Origin: Mikania micrantha | Lineage: Eukaryota > Streptophyta > Magnoliopsida > Asterales > Asteraceae | Reading direction: 5' to 3' | Length of the DNA: 64,000 bases | NCBI GenBank assembly: GCA_009363875.1 | Contig: CM018683.1 | Location: 44,877,711-44,941,710 of the forward strand | In this document: one piece after another, positions 55,655-64,000 of the stretch | Numbering within the stretch: the stretch's first letter is position 1 | Layout of the letters: the number at the start of each line of letters is the position of its first letter | Position numbers and translations under genes: made by a program | Notes under the pieces: generated by a model | Told to the model about the DNA's origin: nothing | The model's database searches: none | What the model saw: only the letters and a program-made list of their open reading frames with translations

Positions 55655-58600
55655 TGTAACATCAGTACCGGAAATGTAACCGGAACAGTGATCTACACAG
55701 TAACATGAACAGTAATTCAGGTAAGATCTATGTGTATTACTTGCATGCTATATTCAATTGATGTCGATAAAGAACTATTCCGTATTCATTACAGGAACAT
55801 AGTTCAAAATCCACGGTTTAACAGTCAGAAACATATCTGACAACACAGAACAGTTACATGAACGCTTGTTAGGATTCTATTATGTATAAATGTATATGAG
55901 GCTTAACAAAACAAAACAACAGTTGATGTCGTTACGTGAACGCTAAACTGACGGATTATTCGTATAGGTGACGATCTGTATGAATATATCTGAAAGTTTA
56001 ACGCTCTGAATGATGTCCAATAATTAGAAAACCATATTGAAAAGTGTAGTTATCGTCGTATTCGTACTACGGGTGACGATTCAAACAAATACGCGCGACG
56101 ACTGCACGATTCGATTTAAACTATAATTTAAATATTTCTAGAAAATTTAAAATAAACGGAAGATATTTAGTTAATTTACTAGGAATTACCACTTAAAATA
56201 AATTTACAAACTTTAGTTTTAGAACCGAGACTTTCGTACGAAAATGAAACGAAACCGACATTTGTACGCGAAACCGAGCGAAACCGAACGAGACTGAACA
56301 AATTCGGGTATTTTGGAAGCATTTAATGGCATTTAATGCCATATTCAAACCCCCACCTACCATTCTTCTCCAAATTTCCGTCACTCTCTCTCTACTTTCT
56401 CTCTCTAGAAGCTATAACACCATCTTATTCATTTCTCAACCAAATCAAGCTATCTTAGTGTCAAAACGACCACTACAACTTGTAGAACACGAAAGTACAA
56501 CCGATCTAAGCTTTGAACCAGTTGATTTGAGGTAAATTCGAGATTTATGTTCGGTTTTTAGGGTTTTCAAAACCCTATGTTCGAACCCTCTTAAAAACCG
56601 ATTCCATACCATGAAACCTTAGGGAAACCACATCACAAACACTTAGAAAGTTGTAGAAACTTGTGGGGAGTCAAGTTGTGGTCATGGTGCACGAAAATGG
56701 AGGCTTAACCAGTCTAGCCTCGAACGGCCGAATGGCCTAAGTATCAGGTGGCCGAATGGCCAGCCAACCGAAAGACACAGCCACATGCCGCCCGACCGAC
56801 CCTCCCTTAGGCCGAATGGCCAAGGGCCGTGTGAGTTCTTCCTTCGGCCGAATGGCTCAAGACCGAAGGAACTTCCATTCTGTCGGTCCAGACACCCATT
56901 TTGTCGGTCAAGCTGGTTCGGTCCAGGGTTCATCCGGCCAAGCCTCATACGGCCAAGACCACCTTCGGTCCAAGTTGTTTCGGCCCAAGCCTCATGCGGC
57001 TAAGCTGGTTCGGATTGGGTTGTTGATCCGAGAATGGGGTCGAACTAATGGTTTTATATGAAAGGTTAACCAATTCCCATGAATTTCATGCATGCATGGG
57101 AATCCTTACACGTGAACGCATGCATAGGGAAGGGAAACTATTAGGGTTTGTAACATGCATTGATCTTGTACATCACATATGCCATAACTAGCAACACTAA
57201 TTTCTCTAAACAGATGATGACTTAGAAACATGGGTTTTGGGCATAGTATGGGGTGAAATCTTGAATGTGGGTTGGTCTAAAATGCATGAATCCATTTAAG
57301 GAAATCATGAATTAGAGTTTTCGATAACAATGGTTTTCTTAAATTATGTTGACATCTAAACATAAATTTTTGGACATTATAGCCTAAGGTTATGGTGTTG
57401 ATTTCAATATTAACATCTAACACTTAATAATTCCATATGAACATATAACTAAATTAGATTGTTCAATTGAACTCTCTAAGCTAAGTTATACACACTGACG
57501 AACAAAGAACTACGGGAGACAAAGATCTAGTAACGGGCTTAAGATTAATCGGATGGGATTAACCTAAGCCTAACATGTTTAATTATATATTTTCATAAAA
57601 TAATTTATAAGTTTCTCATTTAAAATATTCTTTAAATTAAATAAAATGATTTCTAACTTAACGATTTAACTTAAAATGAATTACCTAAAATGTTTTAAAT
57701 AGACTTTGAATGTATTTAACATAGACCTTACATAGCTAAGGTTTAATAATTGTTATTCACGGAATAAGGGTTTATATATGGGTAATACGTTTAGATTAGT
57801 TAGAAAGAATCATAGAAACACATTAGTAACATAGGACACTTAGTTGCACGCCGAGACCAAAACCCTAGTTTGCGTCTATTATAAATGCTTATAGTATTCG
57901 AATCCTTTTAAAACAACTCAGGTGTTGAAGATACATAATCTACAAATCACGAGCGCGCATTATCTGTTGTGATCTCCATTCTTATCAACACAGGTGAGTT
58001 CATTGCCCCTTTTCTAAACATTTCTGTTTTACAAATGCGAGACTGAGAAGCATGCGTAAATTATTTTCTTTGGATTATATTTACCTAAATGCTTTTACTT
58101 AATATTTGTTTTATATGTAAAATGGTTATCCTAGATCTTATCTAGGTAAACCAATTTCAGAATTTCAGAATGAGTTAGCTATTCATCATGAATAGCTAAC
58201 AATTTTAAAGACAAAGAACTATTTTTCAAGATCTATTTTCAAAGAACTAAAGATCTAAAACCAAGAACTATTTTCAAAGATCTAATTTCAAAGAACTAAC
58301 TGTCAATTCAAAGTACTGTTTTCGGTGGTATGTTGTCAAAGAACTAACGGTCTATTTCAAAGGACTAACGATAACAAAGAACTATTTTCAAGGGTCTATC
58401 TGGGAAATATCAAAGACAGCATGTGCCAATCTCAGGTTTGAAAGATGTCCTAGCTAGACTGATCGAATATGCTTGATGATATTTACAGTATTCCCTAAAG
58501 CAGTTTTGAGGAACATCTGGGAAATACTCAAAGATAACATGTGCCAAAGATCTAAAGAACTATACGAACCACGGACGATCTAAAGAACTATAAAAGCCTG

Positions 58601-59105
58601 TTTTACAGATCTCCTTTACAACAAAGAACCATGATTGCCAAACTAGTCTACTCGAGTTGACCAGGGCCCAATCGTTAGATCTTAGATTTTATTAAATGTT
58701 TATTTATTTACTTATTTAAGCATTTATTGAAATGTTTCTACAAATGTTATGGCTGATCATGACTGTGTGATGAACTTAAGGAGTCAATAGAGATTCTATT
58801 TTGTGGAACTCAAAGAACTAGTGTGTCTATGGTGTGGAATGAGACGCTTAATTATCATTGATAACAATATACTATGTGGTTCGATATGTGGTGGGACGGT
58901 GGCTGGGGCTTGTCTCCCTACATATGCCCTATATATAAGCATATTTGACTGGATAGTATAGGTGGTTGTTGGTGAGGTTAAGGTTGTCATTTTGGTTGTT
59001 CAAAGGTTATCATTTTCAGACGATCCAAGTGTTAACATTTTCAGACGGTTCAAGTATGTAATTTAGTGTATGGGATGAAACGCTTAATTATCATTAACAA
59101 CAACA
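55655..59105 (+). repeat. 3' LTR of the chromovirus fragment (right end truncated)
   Basis: It starts TGTAACATCAG after the polypurine tract. A CT-rich leader (56380-56405), the GGCCGAATGG cluster, the motif CACAGGTGAGTTCATTGCCCC (57991) and degenerate AAAGAACTA repeats (58200-58600) follow. TCATTTTCAGACG recurs at 59008 and 59033. The part at 58836-58880 is repeated at 59068-59112. It is cut at about 59105 by a Tat LTR piece. Small ORFs inside are not genes. Confidence 0.7.
56716..57005. repeat. Cluster of GGCCGAATGGCC-type motifs
   Basis: GGCCGAATGG or its close variants occur at least four times between 56725 and 56850, followed by CGGCCAAG and CGGTCCAAG variants to 57005. The core CGAATG is the same hexamer as in the cluster at 1338-1515. 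Confidence 0.8.
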
Positions 59106-59503
59106 TATTAGTGCATATGGTGTGTGTTCCTACATCGACCATTGCCTCACTTTATACTACAAAATTGTACAACGATAAAATATACAGTTCCACAATTCTC
59201 GCCCCACTTCCTGGTCATGCGCCAACCAAGTCCACATAACCGTTGATATCTTCTTTGGTTAGTCCACGTTTTTCTCCACAATGCGGAAAAATAGGAATAT
59301 TAGTTTTATTTGACCTGTTGACTTAATTCAAACATCAGCAGCACATGTTGTATAAATAAATAACAATAATTAATAAAAAATCATTATTTATTAATTAAGT
59401 CGTTAGTTCATGGAAATTTTTATACGCAAATATTCCTACTTATCCCGAAGTATTTTGTATCTCTAAATATCCTTAATTATAAGGCGAAATTTTACAGACA
59501 CAA
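59106..59503 (-). repeat. U3 fragment of the Tat B LTR family, minus orientation
   Basis: About 400 bp match 44345-44742 on the same strand, that is the U3 of a minus-oriented LTR starting TGTTGTGTCTG at 59503. It stops shortly after the TATA region. It adjoins a plus-oriented LTR piece of the same broad family. Confidence 0.8.
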
Positions 59504-60005
59504 CAGCAACAAGGAGAGATTGACGCCATTATTTTGAACAAGTCTCCCACGTTTGGAAAGTGCCGAGATATTCGCAACGGCCTTTTTGAACGTTTTTTAT
59601 TGTTTGTTTGTAAATTGATTGTATAAATACCGAGGCAATTGATCGATATATTACACATGAACCACACTGATAATCACATAAGCTCATTTGCATTCTTAGC
59701 ATCGATCATATTATGCTCTTTCGTTGTATCATGATTACTTTATTGTTAATAAAACTAGGCAGAGTGACTATTGTCACCTCCCGAGGTTTTTATGCCGGCA
59801 ATCCTAAGGGATTAAGGGTTTTTTCTCGTATAAATCTCGTGTGTTGTTTATTTCATTTTCATATTCTGAAATATCCCTAGGGATCCTTAGGGATATTTTT
59901 ATTGTAAACTGCATATAACTGATATCTTTGGTATTAAAACACAACACCCCACTATTTTAATTTTGTTTTGCTAAAAATTAAGCTTGTTAATTTTTACCCG
60001 AAACA
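59504..60005 (+). repeat. Tat-type LTR fragment, plus orientation, with TATA box
   Basis: It has TGTATAAATACCGAGGC (TATA about 59618-59626), a poly-A signal-like AATAAAAC region (59748) and the U5 end CCCGAAACA at 60005. The U5 matches Tat B 43983-44330 in reverse. The start is missing at the junction with the inverted U3. Confidence 0.75.
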
Positions 60006-60008
60006 ATT

Positions 60009-60019
60009 TGGCGCCATCC
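60009..60019 (+). other. Primer binding site of the Tat fragment
   Basis: TGGCGCCATCC begins four bases after the LTR end, the same type as in Tat A. Confidence 0.75.
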
Positions 60020-60106
60020 ATGAGACAAATTTGTGTTTTGTTATATTGTCTTTTGTATAACAAAAAACTTTGTTTAAAAGTGTTTTTAAAAGAGATATAT
60101 TGAAAG

Positions 60107-60832
60107 ATGGCTTCACAACTGAGATCAACATCTGCATTGCCTACTATTTCTGCTACTACTACTAATGTATCTTCGCAGATTTCTGTATTCGCTAAGAAAC
60201 CCGAGAATCCTAGAAAGAAGACTACCTTTGTTGCTGAAAGTGTTCCTTCGACGAGAATGACCACCACGGCCTTTGTGAGTTTCTAATAATGATATTTTAA
60301 GTATGTTTCAACAGGTACAGTAACAAACGATGGATCAACAACGGATTAATCAAAGACTTCTCAGGGAAATGGAAATTTTAAAGGCTGAGAAGAACAAACA
60401 AGTTGAAGTTACTACACCGATAGCTACAAGGATTCCCGATTTTGGAACATCAGGGATATCCGGGAATCATTCAGGAGACTTTATCCCTATGCAAACCAGC
60501 ATCAGAACTTCGCCAGGATCCCAAGATTTGGGGATATACTTCTCACACCCATTACTGGTAACACTTACAATTATTCCTCAATTAATATTACTAACTTTGG
60601 TTCCTCACAGGAAACATGAATATCTCCTCAAATGGCTAAAGAAATACAAAAACTTCGGGATATGATATCAAGCGTTCCAGGAGTGGGTAAACCTATCCCG
60701 GAAACGCCGATAATCACTTACAGGATATCCAGATTTGCTCCACCTATATGTGATGCTAAGATCCCGAAGAGATTTCAGACTCTCACCATGAAGTTGTATG
60801 ATGAGAATTTTTACCCATGCCAAAGGAAATGA
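60107..60832 (+). pseudogene. N-terminal Tat/Ogre gag fragment
   Basis: ATG 60107 starts a Ser/Thr-rich stretch (MASQLRSTSALP) that ends at TAA 60284. A second ORF at 60330 (MDQQRINQRLLREMEIL) has a helical start. A third at 60632 (EIQKLRDMISSVPGVGKP, AKIPKRFQTL) matches the region before the capsid core in this lineage. The frame is then lost and the element is cut at about 60832, upstream of the kinase gene. Confidence 0.65.
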
Positions 60833-60839
60833 GTTGGTT

Positions 60840-61200
60840 TGGGTAAACAATTGTGGTATAATGGGTTGAAATAGGTAACATCATAATATTGAATGAGTTG
60901 AAATGAGTAGCACTTAAAAACAATGCGGGTCAAGATGGGTAACCAAAAACGTATGTAAATGCAATGGGTTCAAACATTTAAAAATGATTAATTAAATATT
61001 TGATGAGAAAACCATTAAAAATTATCCAAATAGACTATTTGTTTACTTATAAGACATCTAAAGTTAAATTCAAGTGATGTTTTTTAAGAATAATTCATTT
61101 AGACCCGAACTGATTTTGCTTAAAATTCGTTCTAACACACACCCATCCTGACCCAAACCCATTACCCAGCCTGAACCAACCCGTCCATATTGCTAGACAT
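60840..61200. repeat. Foldback-like segment, possible MITE
   Basis: GGTTTGGGTAA, GGGTCAAGATGGGTAACC at the left and ACCCATCCTGACCC, CATTACCCAGCCTGAACC at the right are imperfect complements over about 350 bp. No target duplication was identified. Confidence 0.35.
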
Positions 61201-61623
61201 GGAAAAAACAAAAATTGGTGTTAAAAAAAAAAAGATTTTGGATTCTTGATCTAAAAAAGTTCCCTCCTTTTTCTTTATTTATGATTCAACTTTTGATTGT
61301 AGCTCTCCATCTTGCATCAGCATACAAAAGCCTCATCTCTGCATTCAATATTTCAATCTTTCTGGTTCTCCACCATCCACCATTGTTACTCTCAGTTGAA
61401 AGCTCTCCCATCAACCACCAATTCATCTGTGTGTTTTACTGTGTGAGAGAGAAAGACAGCGAGAGTGGGCAGACAGAGGAGAGAGAAAGAAGGAAAAAAA
61501 AACACCCCTCAAGATCCAAATCAATTCAAATTCAATTATTTGAGATCTTACTCTATCCCTGTCTTCACTCGTATAAAATAAATAACACAAACTCCCAGCT
61601 CAGATTTCCTTAAAACAAATCTC

Positions 61624-61638
61624 ATGTTTTGTTCATAA
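61624..61638 (+). promoter_or_regulatory. Four-codon upstream ORF in the kinase leader
   Basis: ATG TTT TGT TCA TAA lies two bases before the kinase ATG at 61641. It would affect translation only if the transcript starts upstream of it, which the roughly 400 bp CT- and GA-rich leader suggests. Confidence 0.45.
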
Positions 61639-61640
61639 AC

Positions 61641-64000
61641 ATGAATCTTTTTGTTGGGTTTTTGTTTGTTTTGATTTTGGATTTCAAAATTGCATCCATT
61701 CATGCAACGCGTAAAAGTATATTTTATGTATCTACGGTTTCTGTTCCTGAGTCTTCACCAGCTTCTGCTCCAATTCCTTCAATTCCATCATCAATGGCGA
61801 ATCACCAATCAAAATCAAGTAAAAAGCTTGTTATCACGCTCCTCACAGCTTCGTCGGTGATGGTGATCATCTTATTGTTCGCCATCTGTTTGTGGAAATG
61901 CCACAGAAAGAAAGCATACAAATCAAACAAAACTGGCATGACAAAATCAGGTATGCTGATAAAAATAATAATGGGTTTCAATCAATTCTGTTATTTGTTC
62001 AACTATGCAGCAATTTTAAACAAATTTGCTATATAATTACAGATTTGAATTCGTTCATGACTAGAAGTAGTGGTTCAATGAAGACAGTAACCGAAAAGGG
62101 ATCAGGATCAGTTGTAGTTATGGATTATAAGTTGTTAGAATCAGCAACAGATATATTTGGGGAAAGTGAGATATTAGGTGAGGGTGGATTTGGTCGCGTG
62201 TATAGAGCTCGAATGGATGAGAATCTGTGTGTTGCTGTTAAAAGATTAGATGATGGTAGCCAAGATGCCATCAAAGAATTTCAGGTGGTAGTATGAATTT
62301 TATGATATGAGGTTTAAATTCTTGTTGAAAATTTTGGTTTTTGCAGACAGAGGTAGATCTTTTGAGTAAAATTCAGCATCCGAACATAATTACTTTGTTG
62401 GGATATTGTGTTCATGATGAAACCAGGCTTCTTGTTTATGAATTGATGCATAATGGATCTTTGGAAACTCAATTACATGGTGAGCCATTTTGTATATTAA
62501 TTATGGCACACCTTTTTTCAAATCATTGTTTTATAATAAACATGATTGGTGATTGTGTAGTCAAAGGTGCTAGGGGCACTCAAGGTACAACATGCAAGTC
62601 TTGAGTTATGAGCTATATGCAAGACACTGAAAAAATGACAGTTTTTTTAACAACATATTGTAAAGATATCCTTTAGGGGTTTAGATATGTTTTGAGGCTG
62701 ATTATGCTAGATTTTCATTCCACTTTTAGATGTTTCAGACCATTTTTAGATGTTTAAGACCAGCTTTGGCTTGAATGTATATCTGTGAGCCTTGATGGAC
62801 CTATGTTATCAAAAGCCCCTTGTGCGTGTTCCTAGGCTCTCAGGCGAAGCCATGCATGAAAACACCTTGCAGCCATCCATTCCCTTAGGCGATGTTTCGA
62901 TAAGGTTTTCACAAACTTTTCGACCAAATTCTGGCCAAATCTTGTAAGTTTTGGTCAAATGTGCTTGAAACCTTATAAAAATGGCATGGACCCAGCCTAT
63001 AGCCCAAAACAAGCATAAAACATGTTTCAAACCCCTAAAAATGCTATCCTTATGCCATGCGTCTTGCTTGTCTCGAGCCCTCAATTTTTAAGTGCCTTGT
63101 TCCTAGGCCCAAAGTTCACCCTATATATCTAGGCCCAAGGCTCACCTTTGCGCCTTTGACAACTATATGATGTACGCAAGGTGCTTTTGCCATGCTGGGT
63201 GCCTAGCCTCGTGTCTTGTTGTGATTCATAGAGATGGGTAAATTTATTCTGCAAATGGAGATATTTATGTGAAATTAACAACTGGATCATATTATGTCCA
63301 TACAATACAGGGCCATCCAATGGATCCAATTTAACATGGCATTGCAGGATGAAGATTGCTCTAGATACAGCAAGGTAGATACTTTATTCATTAAAATCAA
63401 TTGCTAAAAATAAAAATTAAGATATTTAAAGTTTGTGAGCAGAGGATTAGAATATTTACATGAGAAATGCAAACCATCTGTGATTCATAGAGATCTGAAA
63501 TCATCTAATATCCTTCTGGATTCCAGCTTCAATGCCAAGGTATTATGGAAGTCAGTTTTATACAACACTTTCTTATCTTTGAGAGTCATAATAATAAAAT
63601 TTTCAATTTTGATTGTTGATAAAGCTTTCAGATTTTGGTCTTGCTGTAATGAATGGAGCCCAGAACAAGAACAACATCAAGCTTTCAGGGACATTGGGTT
63701 ATGTGGCTCCTGAGTATCTATTAGATGGTATAGCCAAAATTTTCTTTTTCAAGGTGTTAAACTTGATTTTCAACCTGAAAAATATGGACCAAAGCAACCA
63801 TCCCAACCAGCTGATTTGAAACGTTTTTGATATTAATTGTGTCCAGAGGTGTAAACGAGACAAGCCGAGCGTGTGCTCGTCAAGTCTTGAGCTTTGGGTC
63901 GTTTAACCTGTGGATAGTTTGAGCTCAAGTTTGGTTCATTGTGAGCTCTATTGTTTAAGCTTGAGCTTACTTCAATACTTTATAACTAATTTTAAAGCTT
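61641..64000 (+). CDS. Receptor-like protein kinase (similar to Arabidopsis At1g80640 group), 3' part outside the window
   Basis: Six exons with GT-AG borders and consistent phases: 61641-61950, 62043-62284, 62347-62479, 63311-63374, 63443-63539, 63625-63727; about 316 residues lie in the window. Residues 1-22 are a signal peptide, then a short Ser/Pro-rich ectodomain (30-60), a membrane segment at about 63-85 with a basic stop CHRKK, and the kinase. Visible are the glycine loop ILGEGGFGRVYRA (147-159), Lys170 in VAVKRL, HRDLKSSN (His265), DFG (285-287) and GTLGYVAPEY, so it is an RD kinase. The ectodomain is too short for leucine-rich or lectin repeats, as in the At1g80640/At5g11020 type. 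Transposon remnants lie upstream and in introns, yet all exons are open. Confidence 0.9.
62557..63170. repeat. Foldback element in kinase intron 3
   Basis: GTCAAAGGTGCTAGGGGCAC at the left (62559 on) and GGCTCACCTTTGCGCCTTTG at the right (ending near 63160) form imperfect terminal inverted repeats. CCTAGG and AGGCG-type words occur between. It explains most of the 831 bp length of intron 3. Confidence 0.45.
63728..64000. other. Start of kinase intron 6 with repeat-like DNA
   Basis: No further exon with kinase motifs was seen. GAGGTGTAAACGAGACAAGC and GAGCTCAAG words near 63845-63930 resemble a dispersed element end. Confidence 0.45.

Noticed and set aside
56682..57061. Three overlapping ORFs with repetitive Gly/Arg/Pro-rich products
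   Set aside because: Their composition comes from the GGCCGAATGG repeats in the LTR.

Overview
This is plant nuclear DNA, most likely from a large, repeat-rich eudicot genome. The transposon assortment looks like Asteraceae, but that is an inference from remembered families, not a database match. More than 90% of the window is transposable elements, many nested. The clear cellular gene is the 5' half of an intron-containing receptor-like kinase at the right edge (61.6-64.0 kb). A 112-codon orphan reading frame (2.1-2.45 kb) is a weaker candidate.

Layout. 1-2.0 kb: 3' end of a Sirevirus-type Ty1/copia element (third ORF, polypurine tract, LTR). 2.8-5.5 kb (minus): a decayed, intron-containing Ulp1-like (C48) protease gene of the kind carried by Mutator-like elements, with an exact 3 x 106 bp array in one intron. 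5,890-17,916: Copia-1, an old 12.0 kb Sirevirus-like element with broken gag and pol and a long third ORF, target duplication AAAGA. 17.9-21.8 kb: degraded chromovirus-type LTR pieces. 21.9-27.5 kb: Tat/Ogre-type element A (LTR end, primer binding site, gag, start of pol), split by a 3,044 bp solo LTR that itself contains a SINE-like insertion. 28,587-42,336: a minus-strand solo LTR with target duplication AGGAC, split by Copia-2 (29,884-39,958, duplication GAAGT). Copia-2 is a young element with uninterrupted gag and pol. 43,983-52,157 (minus): Tat/Ogre-type element B with 3' LTR, polypurine tract, full pol order PR-RT-RH-aRH-IN, tandem repeats in the 3' untranslated region, and an intron-containing gene on the opposite strand between pol and the 3' LTR. 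52.2-59.1 kb: chromovirus (Tekay-like) LTRs around an integrase/chromodomain tail, with an inverted-repeat junction. 59.1-60.8 kb: two LTR pieces of the element-B family in opposite orientation, then a primer binding site and a gag fragment pointing at the kinase gene.

How the parts relate. The insertions can be ordered by interruption: an older LTR was hit by the solo LTR, which was hit by Copia-2; Tat A was hit by a solo LTR, which was hit by the SINE. Copia-2 has 4 substitutions plus one 27 bp unit difference between its LTRs and is the youngest datable event. Several stop codons in the dead ORFs are TAG or TAA where CAG or CAA is expected, as methylated-cytosine decay would give.

Most interesting signals: (i) clusters of short CpG-containing palindromes, each with its own core motif, in LTRs of unrelated lineages; (ii) the antisense gene inside Tat B; (iii) an intron-like junction between gag and pol of Copia-2 whose removal would fuse the two in frame; (iv) a Copia Gag with two CCHC knuckles about 430 residues apart. 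All comparisons were done by eye, so boundaries without a target duplication are approximate.
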